The position numbers and the translations under genes are program-made. The notes beneath the pieces were generated by a model that was not told where the DNA came from, ran no database searches, and was given only the letters and a program-made list of their open reading frames with translations. Below, one piece after another: positions 35,487-47,814 of a stretch of 64,000 nucleotides of DNA. How positions within the stretch are numbered: the first letter of the stretch is position 1; each line of letters opens with the position of its first letter. The DNA comes from Pyxicephalus adspersus (Eukaryota > Chordata > Amphibia > Anura > Pyxicephalidae). Where the stretch lies: NCBI RefSeq assembly GCF_032062135.1, contig NC_092858.1:163763664-163827663 (forward strand), read 5' to 3'.

Positions 35487-36529
35487 CATAGGTTAGGTGA
35501 TTCTGACCACTAAGCTCCATAATGTCACCATGAAAGTTTAAAAGTTGTAAACACTGGCTGTTTATGGTTGCAGTGTGGTCTGGAGCACTTTAGCAGTGTC
35601 CTGTAATAAGTTTTTTTGTGCCATTTAGGCTTTTGGAGGCCCATCACCTTTACTTTGGGTTTGTATAAGCCTAAATATTCTTGCTGCAGACCTCCTGGAT
35701 ATATGATTGATCTGTATCGTGGTACAGAAAGAGAACAACTTTCCAATAATCCCCGAAGATAGAGCTCCAGACACACTGTACATCAAGGCACATCTCCTGT
35801 AGGCTCTTACACATCACAAGGCTGAAGATTCATCTACAGCTTACGGCTGAATACACAATTACTTTTAATGAGACTTCTAACACTTTTTTAGCAAGCAAAA
35901 AAGTTTTCTTAGTTGAAGATATGTTACAAAAGTTATATACAGATTGGTAAAATAAAAAATAATTAAAAAAATGATGCAAATTTGCAAACTGAAAAAGTCC
36001 AGCTGTCTTTGCCTTGGGCTAGCCTTGCAGACATGATCAGTCGATGGAGAGCCTCGGAGCATGGAACCGCACAGTGTCTTACATTATCCCACCATAATCC
36101 CCCGACTGATCAGACATGGAGGAGTGTAATGCTCCACACACACTTTGTACAAAATATCCTCTAATTGCGGGAGCCACTCAAGGTTGCCTCGCTAATGAAA
36201 ATGTGTTTTGGGGCTGTTAATCAATAATTCAGATTCCCGTAAAAGAAAACTCATTATTAATGAAATTTGAAATTCCAGAGGAACACAAGATGCTTTTGAA
36301 TGTGATATATTTCCCAGCTTCAATACAAATGGGTATTTTTGTGTCCTATACTTCTATATGAAGAAATAATTTTTTTTTTTAATTTGAAAGCTTTTATATT
36401 CTTTGCAAATTTGCACTTATTATTTGAACCGATGGATATTATTTTTGTTTTAAAATTTACTAGTGGCACATGTATATTATAATATACACATTTTAGATTT
36501 CTTGAAAATGTATTGTGCTGCAGTGTGTC
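35487..36529. other. Unique stretch, candidate conserved element
   Basis: 36000-36330 is non-repetitive, with AT-rich homeodomain-like blocks (GGGGCTGTTAATCAATAATT, CTCATTATTAATGAAATTTG) next to a balanced-composition part (GACATGATCAGTCGATGGAG). Possible conserved non-coding element; unverified. Confidence 0.3.
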
Positions 36530-36665
36530 TGGTTTCAGGGTAAGGCAAACTGGGCATTGCCCAGGTCCCCCACTGGCAGAATGTCAAGAATGCAGGGAGC
36601 TGGAATGCGGTGTATTTTGGACCCTCCACTTCGTACAGGGCCCCATTTTTAAAAAAAATTTACCC
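36530..36665 (+). repeat. Dispersed repeat pair member
   Basis: Shares ordered blocks, inverted, with 22625-22760 (GCCCAGG, CACTTCGTACAGGGCCCCAT). Old and unclassified. Confidence 0.35.
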
Positions 36666-38895
36666 AAACCGTAAAACATGTTTTAAATGTCTAATGATTG
36701 TAAAATAAAAAAAGCCGAATTTGATAATTTTTTGACCAAATTGTAGGAAGCTCTGAGATTTTTACGGCCCTCTGTCTCTTCTGGGGAGATTCACTCGTTC
36801 AGCTGCATAAGGCCAAAGGCAGTACTGGTACCTAGCCCCTAGGATGTCTTTGGACATACTATATACAAAATATGAAAATGTGAAAATGTGTTTTGCATTT
36901 TAAATGCAACTGGTTTAGACAAGTTACTCTGCTATGGCATACATTTCTTACACTCCCTAGTGCAGCAGAGCTACTTAGACTCAAAAACAGCACAAGAAGC
37001 CAATAACCAAGGTTGGGGTGGAGACAAGACCTAGTTGCATTGCTGAGCTGTAGTTAAGAAAAGTCAGGTCTCCAGGCTGCCTGTGCTGTCTTTGTAAGAT
37101 TATGCATGTCTTAGCAGTGAATGCATAGAAGGACAAATCCTTTGGGAAACAGTAGTTTTTATATGAATTTTCAAGCATGCATTTAACAGTTTGCCTGGAA
37201 TTTAACTTACAATAAGTGCAATGATAAGGTTATATTACATGGCCTGCATACAGTCAAGATAGATTCCAGCATCAATATCCTTGTGTCTGCAAACTGAAAA
37301 CAAGAAGGTAGGTCCATGGTGAAAAGTGTAGGCAATATGGTTCAATGGAATACCATGTGCCTGTCTGTCTGCAGCCTAAAGAGGAGTCTGGATATTAATA
37401 TACAGGGTTAGTGTTATACATAGTGCTAAGCAATGCAATTGAAGGATAGGGAGGCAGGGGAGTCAACAGTTACTTTTCTGTAAAAGGCTGTAAAAAGTTA
37501 ATCCCATAATGGTAGTTTTTAGGAGAGGCACCAACATTGTTTTTACAACCACAACAACATGTCAATCCCAGCCTACACATGACCCAATTATCTTTTTTAG
37601 TGGGTCTAACATGTTATATGTGCCTACAGTTTAAAGAGGTACTCAACTATGGAAGCTGTACTCAATGAAAAAAAGCAGGGAGCAAAAGGACTGCCATGAG
37701 GTTTTCAGCATTGTGTGTCCATAATACTAAAAGAAGGGTTTTGCTCCTCCGTGTATCCCCCCATTTCCTTAATTACTTGTGGTCTAATGACCAGTGGGGA
37801 AATATTAAAAAATAACTACAAAATGGTTATCCTTGCACCTCATCAAGTACAGCTTACCCTCCAGCAAAGAGAACATTGAGCAGCACAGCAGTAACATCCA
37901 CAAATCTCATGCTAGCAGTAAGAGACAGTGGTGCCTTAGTTTTTATTGAGATGCAGACTTACAACTATCTGAGTCTCTAGAAAAGGGAACTGAGAAATAT
38001 AGGGGAATGAGAAAATTTATAGCTGTTCTCTAAAAAAAAATGGAATATTTTCTACTTTGAGATCATTGAAGACAGTTAGGTTATGCTGTGCTTGTTCATT
38101 AAACCTGGTACACACAGACCTCCCAACATCCGTGGCTTATAAGTAGGACGTATCAGTCGTATCACCTGTGAACCCATGTTTTATGTACCTATTTATGTGG
38201 TTCCCCTGGGTGATGTACAAAATACCTCCCTCCCCTTCCAATATTCCCAAGAGAAAAAGAGTTAATGTCTCGGAGTTGCAGCCATTTAAATACCTTGAGT
38301 CAAACTTTAGTAATTAACCTTAAACTCATAAAGAGCAGTTAGACCACTTTGCTTGTCTGCTTGGCTTCCCAAAGGACTTCCTCTGACATAATGCAAAGGA
38401 ATCTCTTCAATCCATAGAGGGACAGTAAATCTGTCAAGAAGCATTGCTTTAACTTACATCAGTTGTCCCTGGTGCAAAGTACAGCGTTGAAGGAGGGGTA
38501 ATTATAAGGTATAAGAAGATCAAAATGCTCCACAGACGCTGAAAATTACAGCAGAGCTGGCCAAGCAGGAAGATGAATTTCTGGAGTTCCACAAAAATAG
38601 AGAACGAGAAAAACAATTCCAAGACATGTCAGACACAAGCACCTGGATTCTGTCTACACACTAAATTACTGGACCCAGAGCACATTTTCAGGAAACAGAT
38701 ATTTTTTATATTTATATTGTGATTTACGCGAAACGAACAATCTTAGAGTCATAAAGAAAAATCAAGTACATCTCACATCATGCAATAAAAAGGTAAATAA
38801 AGCCAAATTTAAATGTAAGACTGGACTCCTGGTGCAAAATATGCATTTAAATATGTTCATGAATACCAGCAAAAGGTAAAAATGTATTTGGGTAT
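36666..38895. other. Unique-looking stretch
   Basis: No gene or repeat supported. Near 38108, ACCTGGTACACACAGACC resembles a MITE end, but no partner end was found. Confidence 0.45.
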
Positions 38896-39440
38896 CACCA
38901 CTCTGTCAGAAGTCGGTCCATTCAGCAACCTGCAGCATTACCAGACTGCCTTTAGTCGTGACGTTGCCACCTTTCTCGGCGTATCCCCTGCACAGTTGTA
39001 CACAGCTGATGGGGATTTTAGAGTGTGTAGTGCAGCCAATGAGCAGATTGGTTCCTGAATTCAATCCTGTCCTGCATTTGGCTGCTAGCCCTTTTTAAGC
39101 ATCCCTAGATCCAGGCTCAGGTTGCTGGATTCTCAGCATGTTTTTGCTATTTTGCCCATGTGCTCTCGGTCCTCCTACTCTGAATTTTACCTCTACTTTG
39201 CCAACCTAGTGTTGCTTGCTGCCTGCCCTGGCCTCTTAGTCTGCCTTGACTTGCCGTGAAGCCGTAAGATCCCCCCTGGTGGGAAGAACCTGGTGATCTA
39301 CATTCAGCAAAGAAGTCCAGTGGCCACTAGGGTCACTGGCCCATCACTCATTGTGGGGTGCTCTGGTAAAGATTCTTGTCTCGAGTAATCCTGTGTTACC
39401 TGCCAGGGGAATGACCCGTAACAGTGGGTGATCAAAAGAG
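38896..39440. repeat. Possible transposon or LTR-type segment
   Basis: GC-richer, pyrimidine-rich segment. The ends ATCACCACTCTGT and, inverted, ATCACCCACTGTTAC are imperfectly inverted. Internal text (CCTGCCTGCCCTGGCCTC, AAGTCCAGTGGCCACTAGGG) resembles repeats I associate with amphibian genomes, but class and boundaries are uncertain. Confidence 0.3.
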
Positions 39441-40553
39441 GATTTTTAGTACACTAAAATTGTGGGACTGATCTTTTGCATTTTCTTTGTTCAACTCAAC
39501 AAAAGCAACTGATAACCAAAAGTAAAATTGTGGAAACCAACACATGATCATTAACAGGCACACTTGTATCTACAGTTTGTTAGCGCTACAATCAAAAGTC
39601 CCTCTTGGAGCTCTAGCCTTACATTAAAAGTGCTGACAAGTGACCCAGACTTTAAGAAGGATTTCTGGAAGGAAAATTTACAATACCACAGCGAGGAAGA
39701 GAGTTGGGAATCTTGAAAGATTGGATAATTGAATGGAATTTTTATAGCCAAACTTCTTTTTGAAATGCCTAATCATACATCAATGTTTTTCACAATACAT
39801 TCCACTCTTATTAAATAAAAGGTTTTTGAAACCAGAAAGAGGCTTTAAATTAGTTTGCAGGTTGCATGGAGTTCTATGTTACCGGTATTAGTAAAATATA
39901 AGGAATTTTGGCTGGTTAGTCAAAACTGCTATAGAGGACAACAGCATAAAGTACATATATTTCAAGCAAAGCATGGTGTCCTGAGACCATGAGGGACATT
40001 GCAAGAAGAGGCAGACAAACCAGAACTGGTCACAGAATGTTCACACACTCAGCTGACAAGAACAGCCATATGTTGCTTCTACACCACAGGATGTAAGGGG
40101 TGCGCTTCTTTGTAAGATCACCAAACTGGGCTCCAAGCCAGAGGGAATCATACTCACTCAAGGGCACAGCTGTACTAGAGGCTGCAATAAATGAAGAGAT
40201 TCCATTCTTACATATACTTTATCACTATGGGTCAAGCAGAGACAAAGTATGATCATTGTTATGTCACCTTAAAAGAAAACCTCATTTAACAAATGATACA
40301 ACATTTCTCTACACAATACATGCAGTAAGACATAAATGTCTACCACTGCCAGACAATGCAAATGTTGCTGCAAATAACTTGGGTGCAGAACAGGAAAAAG
40401 TGTGATTTCCTGCTCAATGCTTCTCCCAGTTCATCGGTATACTAGTATTGATCATGTGACTGGAGCAGGCAAGCACAATTTATAAAAAACTGGATTTGCA
40501 TGAATATGTTTTAGCAGCACAGGATGAGGTACAAAAAATAAATAAAATAAAAC
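39441..40553. other. Unique-looking stretch
   Basis: Nothing recognised. Confidence 0.5.
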
Positions 40554-40888
40554 TGGTGGCTCGGAGGTTGGCATTCTGGCCTTTGCAGCGCTAGGTCCCA
40601 GGTTTTAGTCTTGGTCAGAACACCATCTGCATGGAGTTTGCAGGTTCTTCCCATGTTTGCTTGGGTTACCTCCAGGTACCCCGGTTTCCTCCCGGCATCC
40701 CAAAAACATGCATTTAGGCTAATTGGCTTCCCCCCAAAATTGATCTTAGACTGTATTAAAGACACATGACTAAATTAGGGACATTATATTGTGAGTCGCT
40801 TTGAGGGACAACTAGTGACATGACTATGGACTTTGTACAGCGCTGCATAATATGTTTGCGCTATATAAATACTGTGTAATAGTAATAA
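40554..40888 (+). mobile_element. tRNA-derived SINE, near full length
   Basis: GGTGGCTCGGAGGTTGGC head, box-B region CCAGGTTTTAGTC, complete body including CCCCGGTTTCCTCCCGGC, tail GTACAGCGCTGCATAATATG, CGCTATATAAATACTG. Confidence 0.9.
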
Positions 40889-41084
40889 TTTGGAATTTTT
40901 AGATAGATTGGGCAAGGCTTAGATTGGTTGTTGGATTTTTATTGTTATCTGCAGAAGAAATTTTCCCTCCCTTCAGCTTATATATGACCCAGCACCAAAG
41001 CACCATAGAATCAGTTATTGATGATTGAAGCTTCAACGTTTTATACCACCACTATACACCATTCCTTATGCCAAATTTCAAGTA

Positions 41085-41380
41085 TGGTGACTCAGTGGCT
41101 AAAACTCATTCCTTGCAGCACTAGAGTCCCCGGTTCTAATCTAAACCAGGGCACCACGTGGAGCTTGGATGTTCTCCCAGTGTGGGTTTTTCTCTTCCCA
41201 CATCCCAAAAAATTTTGGTAGGATAATTGGCTTCTCACAAAATTGGCAGACTACCATTAGGGTCAATAGTCTATGACTATGGTAGGTATATTAGATTGTG
41301 AGTTCTTCTAAGGGAGTTAGTGACACGATCATGGACTCTGTGCTGTCTAATATGTTAGTGCTATATAAATACATAATAAC
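41085..41380 (+). mobile_element. SINE, diverged copy
   Basis: GGTGACTCAGTGGCTAAAA head, box-B-like CCGGTTCTAATC, GGAGCTTGGATGTTCTCCC body and a decayed tail (GTTAGTGCTATATAAATAC). It lies about 200 bp after another SINE. Confidence 0.8.
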
Positions 41381-41513
41381 TGAACCTAAACATAATACAA
41401 TCAAAATGATTGAAGAACTCTTTAAATAAAGAGGAAGGGGCCTTATTCAGAACCATGGACAGGGTTTATCTAGGGTATAAGAGTTTTATTTGGAAATGCT
41501 CATTAATCTTTAT

Positions 41514-41536
41514 AAAAAAAAAAAAAAAAAAAAAAA
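41514..41536 (+). repeat. Poly-A run
   Basis: About 23 A, no retroelement body recognised upstream. Confidence 0.9.
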
Positions 41537-41688
41537 GAGGATTGAGGATTAAAAGTTGTTTTTGTTTATATCAATCAAATATATCCTTCCCTTGATAATC
41601 TATTTAACAAATAGGTTATCCAGAGGGTATCAAGGTGGGACCAGTACCAAAATAAATGTTGATCTGACACCTTTCTGTCCTTTTAAAG

Positions 41689-41963
41689 CAGTGGTCCCCA
41701 ACCTTTTGTAGCTCATGGACCACTGAATCTACAGACTCTGGACCGCTCATGCATGAGTGACGTCATAATGCCAGAACCCACCCACTCACCCTAAGCCTGC
41801 GATCCATACGGTAGACATGGTCTGCGTATGCTCTGGCCAGTGCGCCCCCCCAGCAGTGTCCTTCACCTTAGCCCACTGGGGGGTGCACTGACCAGAGCCT
41901 TGGACTACTGCTGGTCTCTGTGCTCTTGCGGCCCACCTGTCAGACGGGGGTTGGGGACCTCCG
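41689..41963 (+). mobile_element. hAT-type MITE, 275 bp
   Basis: Termini CAGTGGTCCCCAACC and, inverted, CGGAGGTCCCCAACC. Flanking 8-bp duplications are TTTTAAAG (41681-41688) and TTTTAGAG (41964-41971), one mismatch. These end sequences and the target length are diagnostic of hAT elements. No coding capacity. Confidence 0.85.
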
Positions 41964-41971
41964 TTTTAGAG

Positions 41972-42305
41972 GAAATCCTATTACTATTATAGGTTGCCCT
42001 CATTCAGCACAAAGGTCTTTTATTTTACATTCTTAGGTCAACTATACACTGAACGAATACATTTTCAATCCGGTCACTGATCTATTCAATTATCAGACTG
42101 GCTGGAGATCTGGAAAATTCCAAAACAGAGTTATCGTAAGTAACCAGTTTTTGGTTCTTAGCTAAACATGGAGTGATAAGACGTGTTTGTAAATATAGTA
42201 CATAAGTGGTCCTGTGTGTACAAACAATTCAGCAACTCAGCCTGGGAGCTCCCAACTGTTGGAGAATCTGCAGGATGGTTCTGTAGATCACCCATCCACC
42301 ACCCG

Positions 42306-42307
<2 letters not shown>
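41972..42307. other. Unique stretch with weak exon-like frame
   Basis: 42037-42135 is a 33-codon open frame between a pyrimidine-rich TTTACATTCTTAG and a GTAAGT-like donor. Its sequence (ACTGATCTATTC, AATTATCAGACTGG) also resembles M1-type MITE ends, so I do not call it an exon. Confidence 0.3.

Positions 42308-42375
<68 letters not shown>
42308..42375 (+). repeat. (TA)n microsatellite, about 33 units
   Basis: Uninterrupted TA dinucleotides. Long open frames that read as alternating Ile-Tyr here are artefacts. Confidence 0.98.
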
Positions 42376-42377
<2 letters not shown>

Positions 42378-43238
42378 TGCCCATCTGATATTTGGGACTG
42401 ATTACTATAATTAACAATTATAAGGTAGGTATTTTTGACCAATGAAGGATCACAAACACACTGGAAGGACACCTATCTGCCTTCTCTGCTTATCCATTGG
42501 TTCAGAGCACTTTCTCGCCTTCTAGTCTGATTGCAAGCAAAGTCTCTTTTGTCAAACAAAAACTTAGGTGACTTTTTGTTTTACCCCTACATTGTGGTGT
42601 GGAGCTGTGCCAGAAACTGGCAGGTATGCTGCAGGGGAATGGGGGATCTCTGCAGACAGACAAACATTTCACAAAGACCAAATAGTCCTACATGGTCCAC
42701 GCACAGAATTTTGTATTTTACCAATTGCAAATCATTTCAAAAATGAATATTTTTAGCATCCACCCCCTCTGTACATTGTCTATAAGCCACAGTTGGGCTT
42801 GAATTGTTATTTTTTAAAATAATATTAGCTGTATTATCTGGCATTTCTATTACACCTGCCTAAAAAATAATGATTGGACGTCAGCACTTCACTCTTATCC
42901 TTTTATACTTGCAAGAGTCCATTAGAATCAATGTATACACCAATCTACTGCAGAGAAACAATGGCGCATGTTAAGAATCACAACTGCAAATAATGACAAT
43001 TGCATCTAACTCACTGAGGATATGAAACAATATGTACAGCTTCTAGAAACTTTTCTGTACAGAGGTCGTCTCTTAAGTAAATACTTGTACTTTGCAAAAT
43101 TTGCACAATGATGGGACTGTCTTGCAAAAAAGAGAGACATATGGCAGCTATGATACCTTGTCAGACAATTTGCTACGGCTATCATATTTTTCTCTTTATT
43201 AGTCCTGGATAGGAGCCTATGAGAACGCAGACTGAGTA
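42376..43238. other. Unique-looking stretch
   Basis: Nothing recognised. Confidence 0.5.
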
Positions 43239-44422
43239 AGGCTACATACACACGTTAGACTTTTGTCGTTGGAAAAGATCTTTCATGACAAAAGACTGAA
43301 AGATGACTGAATGAGCTCTGTACATACAGCGCCGTTCTGCTCTATGAAGAGGGAAGAACGAGTGAGTGAGCGTCACCCGCTGTGCTCTCTCCCCTTATTG
43401 CGGTCGTTTGAGAGAGGCCCGTAGCTGTACGAATTTAGGCACAGGGCCACATGACGGGGGTGGGAGGCCTAGCCCAGGGGTGTTAAGGGTTAATAAAATG
43501 TAGTAAAGCTAGAGGGGGCTGTGCTAGTGTGGAGTGTGGGGTAGGAGGGGATTAGGAATAGGATGAGTTAAAAGGGGCTGGACGGAAATGAGAGGCCCTC
43601 TTTTGGAAGAAAAAGTTTCCTGCCCACCTACCCCTTTTATAGTTCTAATTATAATTTGAAAGTGTGGTTAATTTTAGCGGTTGGGGTCTTGAAAGGCAAG
43701 GATCCAGTGCATTGGTAAAGTGGTGGAATTTGGCAGGGGGGGATCCTTTTTTATGATGAACGGATGATTATGGCTCCTGAGGCGGTGCTGGGCGGCTAGG
43801 GGCCAAGGTGGAGATTGGAATTTAAGTTCTGTTGGGTGGGGATTTTGCCTTCTGAGACCTGCAGCTTAGTTGTTTGGGTGTATAACCGGGAGTATGGAGT
43901 TTAATAACATTATGGATATTGTTGTTATGGTTAGGTATTAATAAAAGGGAGGAATTAGGTTGTTGGTTAAATTAGTTATATTCAATGTAATATGTTTGCG
44001 TTATATAATCCCAGTTAAGTAATAATAATATTAATGGAGTGTTATGTTAATGTATGCTTGCATATAAAAAGTGTAAATGTATTTGTCATTTATTATTTGA
44101 TATTTGTTAATTACTTGAATGGTAATTTATTTATTGGTGTTTAAATAAACGGCTGCTTGCCGGACAATTTAAATCCAAGATTGGTGTCTGGGTATTTATT
44201 GGTGGGGAGTGGTTGGTAAGCAGGTGGGGTCGGAAGGAGGTGGAGGTTCTGATGGTGGTGGTGAAGAATGGGCTAGAAAGTCCGAGCTACCCTCGGCATG
44301 GATGTCCCAGGACGGATTGATGAAGGATGCCAGACGGCCCCTGTACACACGTCAGATTCTTGTTTATTACCAGCCCTGAAATGATAATCGGAAGAGAATC
44401 AGCTGACTTGTGTACGTAGCCT
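43239..44422 (+). mobile_element. MITE family M1 interrupted by insertion
   Basis: TA flanks (43237-43238, 44423-44424). Termini AGGCTACATACACAC and, inverted, AGGCTACGTACACA. The left half (to GCGGTCGTT at 43408) and the right half (from CATGGATG at about 44297) align with the intact copy at 20192-20497, so about 890 bp was inserted into the core. Confidence 0.8.
43409..44296. mobile_element. Unclassified insertion inside M1
   Basis: G-rich 5' half on the plus strand (GGGGTAGGAGGGG) and AT-rich 3' half with an AATAAA signal near 44145. The ends show a weak inverted similarity (GAGGCCCGTAGCTGTAC; inverted GAGGGTAGCTCGGAC). It could be a solo LTR or a terminal repeat of a DIRS/Ngaro-type retroelement; target duplication is not clear and there is no coding region. 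Confidence 0.5.
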
Positions 44423-44424
44423 TA

Positions 44425-45689
44425 GCTTTGTGTCTGCTGCAACTCTTAGTGGAAAGCAACACAATACAGAGTTATATGAAGAAGCTTGAGCCCTACTTCT
44501 ACAGCACTGTGAAAAACAAATTTCCATCCAAATATTGAACTTTAAATTGGCCTGAGCCGCTCTCACAGACAATCTACAAACACTGGGCTTCTATATCGAG
44601 AAGATTATAGGCATATGGACAAGTGCCTATTATTGGTCCGCTGCACCAGATATTGTCATTTTAAATAGTGACAGGTTCATTATAAAATCTGAAAATTAGG
44701 ATCAGGATAATTAGTGGTATGCCAACCCAACACCAGGGAAAGGGATACTAAAAACCAGCAAAACGGAGCAAGCATCAACTTTTCAGTTATAGAAATCTTT
44801 CATTAAAGTGAATCTTATTCCATATCAAAATGTTGAAAACTGTGTATTTTAAATTATGCAACAGGCTAGATTCTGGATCACATGATCTATTCAGAACAAA
44901 AATTCTGCCATTATGAAGTCTGAAGCTCCGATTGAGCAGATTTGCCAACAACAACCTGCATGCTTTTCCAAAGAGTTTATTTTAAAGATCATACGGAATG
45001 ATAGGACCCCATTTATATGGTGTGCACTCCTGATTTCTCTATTGGTCTCTTCAGCAGAGCACAATGGATTCAAATCCAAGACTTTTTGTGTTGAGCTTTG
45101 TTGGGAATCTATAGCAACATTATCAACAGGAATGGCAAAAAATCAGCTTTTTGTTATGCTTTAATCACTTAAATCAGCACGACTGAAATCCAAGGCATTG
45201 AAATAGCATGCCTAAAAAATGCTGCTATGTGGCTTTGATAAGGTTGTGAAACTTTGAATTAGTTTCCCATTTCAGCGGTTTGTAATATGTAAACGATGCT
45301 CATTATACGTGTGACAGTTGCATAACACGTGTGCAGCGGGCTCTTGAGACAACAAAGGTACCTGCAGTGCCATCTCAGAGGTATTACATGCAATGTCAAC
45401 ATGTGTATCCTAATTAGGACGGGAATAAAGTATTTGTTTATCCTCACAAGCCTTAAGAAAATACAATATAACGTTTTATGAAAATAAGGTGCTTCATTAG
45501 CAAATCAGGAACTGGAAAAGCAGGTATGTCTAACAAGATAACATCATTTGTGGCACGGCAAACCCCACAGGCATCTAACGCCTGTTTATATTTAAACTGG
45601 TCATATTCACCTGTAGAGGCCCTTCTGAAAATACCAGTTCCCTGGTTCCCCATGCTGATCATACACTTCAATACCGTCAGCAAAATTAA
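44425..45689. other. Unique-looking stretch
   Basis: Nothing recognised. Short open frames on both strands near 44900-45160 look like chance. Confidence 0.45.
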
Positions 45690-45895
45690 ATATGGCATTT
45701 AGGAATTCTGACTTTTCACCATATTTCCAGGCCGCTATGGTTGTTATGCCCCCCTGCCACAAAGCATTATAGACTGGCAGGACACTTGGGGGTCTATTTA
45801 TGAAGCAGTGAATCTGATAACTGAAAAATTCCCAGGTGCAGAATCTTCCCAAGTTCATGTGTTTCAATGGCAGAAATACATTCTCCACCAAGGTA
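45690..45895. repeat. Possible MITE-derived segment
   Basis: GGGGTCTATTTATGAAGCAG and TGAATCTGATAAC recall the ends of amphibian MITEs. The CACCAAG/gtaggt at its edge looks like a splice donor but is not supported by an acceptor. Low confidence. Confidence 0.25.
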
Positions 45896-45908
45896 GGTCT
45901 CAGTTAAA

Positions 45909-45914
<6 letters not shown>

Positions 45915-45957
<43 letters not shown>

Positions 45958-45978
45958 CACACACACACATATATACAT

Positions 45979-46027
<49 letters not shown>

Positions 46028-46033
46028 CACACG
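45915..46033 (+). repeat. Compound (TA)n/(CA)n microsatellite
   Basis: About 20 TA units, then interspersed ACACAC and ATAC runs, a second long (AT)n, and ATACATACACAC. Confidence 0.97.
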
Positions 46034-46944
46034 TTATCCATTATATGTATATAATGTCAGATTCACTGCTGTTCAGAAGGAGGTAAACAGAAAGGCTTAC
46101 ATCCATGCAGCGTTACAGTGCCATTACAAACAAAACCTGAAAAAATGATCAACATAAAACAGAAATGTAAAGGTTGCACACATAAAATGGAAGTCAACAT
46201 ATAACAAACTAGGAAAAACAGAGATATGAATCCACTTTCTACAAACACTGCCTTACTTTCAAGAATAAGTAAACCAATTTTTTACACACAAGCTACAAAA
46301 GTAATTTGGTTTCAAAAGTCAACAATGTACCGTTGGAGTTTATTCAGACTGGCAATTATAGAAGTGTATGGTTTTTTGGTCTCCGAAGCCCATTATTAAC
46401 TGCTTTGCACCTGGAAGGATTATAGGTGCTTTTTGTGGGTGCTCAGGTGCAGTTGTAGTGCGATGCGGTTTTCTGACATATTGTGGAGAGGATAAAGTGA
46501 AGCAGTTGGAGCAGCAGTCAGCCCTATGACACTACACAGGGAGTCTTGAAAAAAAGCACTTTAATCAAACACCTGTAAAAAATAAGATTTCAATGGTTTC
46601 AATTTGTTTTAATGATAACCGGGGCTTTGGGTGTTTGAGGACTGGTTAACAGCAGGGTACTGCTCAAAAAAACAAAAAACACAGTTTGATCTACCCATAA
46701 GTTTTTTATTTCTCCTGAAAAATAGCAGTGCCTAGGCTAGGCTGTTCTATAGACTAAATATATCTGAAGTTTGAAGGCACTGCTGCTTTTATTAGCTTCT
46801 CGACACTTGGAGAGGTCACTACTGTGCTGCTCTCCTATTACTGATCTTGCTGGAGAGAAAACTGAACTTGAGGACCTGTAAAGCAAGGACCTTACTGCTT
46901 TATTTAGTAGTTCTACGATTCCTCCATCTCTCATGCTACTTCTT
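46034..46944. other. Unique-looking stretch
   Basis: Nothing recognised. Confidence 0.5.
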
Positions 46945-47042
46945 TAATATTTCTATATTAGTTGTCAGATCACTTGATCAGGGCAATCATCAGTAATATT
47001 TCTATTTTAGTTGTCAGATGACTTGATCAGGGCAATCATCAG
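46945..47042 (+). repeat. 49-bp tandem duplication
   Basis: Two adjacent 49-bp units (46945-46993, 46994-47042) from TAATATTTCTAT to GGCAATCATCAG, differing at two positions. Confidence 0.95.
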
Positions 47043-47204
47043 GATATGAAGCAGAGCCCTGTCCTTCTGTTGGGTGATTGTTACACAGACAGTACAGAAC
47101 ATGGCATGCCAAGTCAGCTACAAGTAATAAGGATAGTTCTTCCATTTTTTGAGGAAAATGTCAAAGACTATCCTTTGCAAAATGTTTGAAATGTTTTAAC
47201 AGCT

Positions 47205-47380
47205 CTTTTACTTTGGGAAAGGGGCATAATGGTCTTTTTAAACTGCACTGTAGAATTGTAAGAATCCTTTATGCTCATACCATTGCATATCTAGAAGTGT
47301 TTGCATTACAGGTAGTCCTTTGTCCTCAGCTTGTCTTTTTTAGGACACAGTTTCCATAGTAAAGGTACTTTATCGGAATC
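47205..47380 (+). repeat. Dispersed repeat pair member
   Basis: Shares ordered blocks with 55497-55665: GGGAAAGGGGC, GGTCT(C)TTTAAA, AAGAATC, CTCTAGAAGTGTTT. Old, unclassified. Confidence 0.5.
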
Positions 47381-47467
47381 ATGAAACAATTTCATGGTGG
47401 TTGGTATATGAAATAAAGTTGAGAATGCAAGACAGCATAATGGCTATATTAGTATTTTCTAGCATCA

Positions 47468-47814
47468 GGTGGCACGGTGGCTCAGTGGTTAGCCTTCTTG
47501 CGTTTGCAGCGCTGTGTCCCAGGTCTGAATCTTGGCCAGAACACTATCTAGATGGAGTTTGCAGGTTCTCTCTGTGTCTGCCGGGTACTCGGGTTTCCTC
47601 CCACACCCCAAAACCATGCAGTTCGGTTAATTGGCTTCCCCCCAAAATTGAACTTAGACTGTATTAATGACAAATGACTATGGTAGGGACATTAGATTGT
47701 GAGCTCATTTGAAGGACAGCTAGTGACATGACTATGGACTACATGACTATGGACTACAGCGCTGAATAATGTGTTGACGCTATATAAATACTGTATTATA
47801 ATAATAGTAATAAT
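47468..47814 (+). mobile_element. tRNA-derived SINE, full length
   Basis: GGTGGCACGGTGGCTCAGTG head, box-B-like CAGGTCTGAATC, complete body, tail CGCTATATAAATACTG with TAA-like units. It contains a small internal duplication (GACTATGGACTACAT twice near 47730-47757). Confidence 0.9.

Noticed and set aside
42037..42135. 33-codon frame bordered by acceptor- and donor-like sites
   Set aside because: Short, unrecognised, and its sequence resembles MITE terminal sequence.
42158..42472. Open frames with Ile-Tyr repeats on both strands
   Set aside because: Produced by the (TA)n microsatellite, not by a gene.
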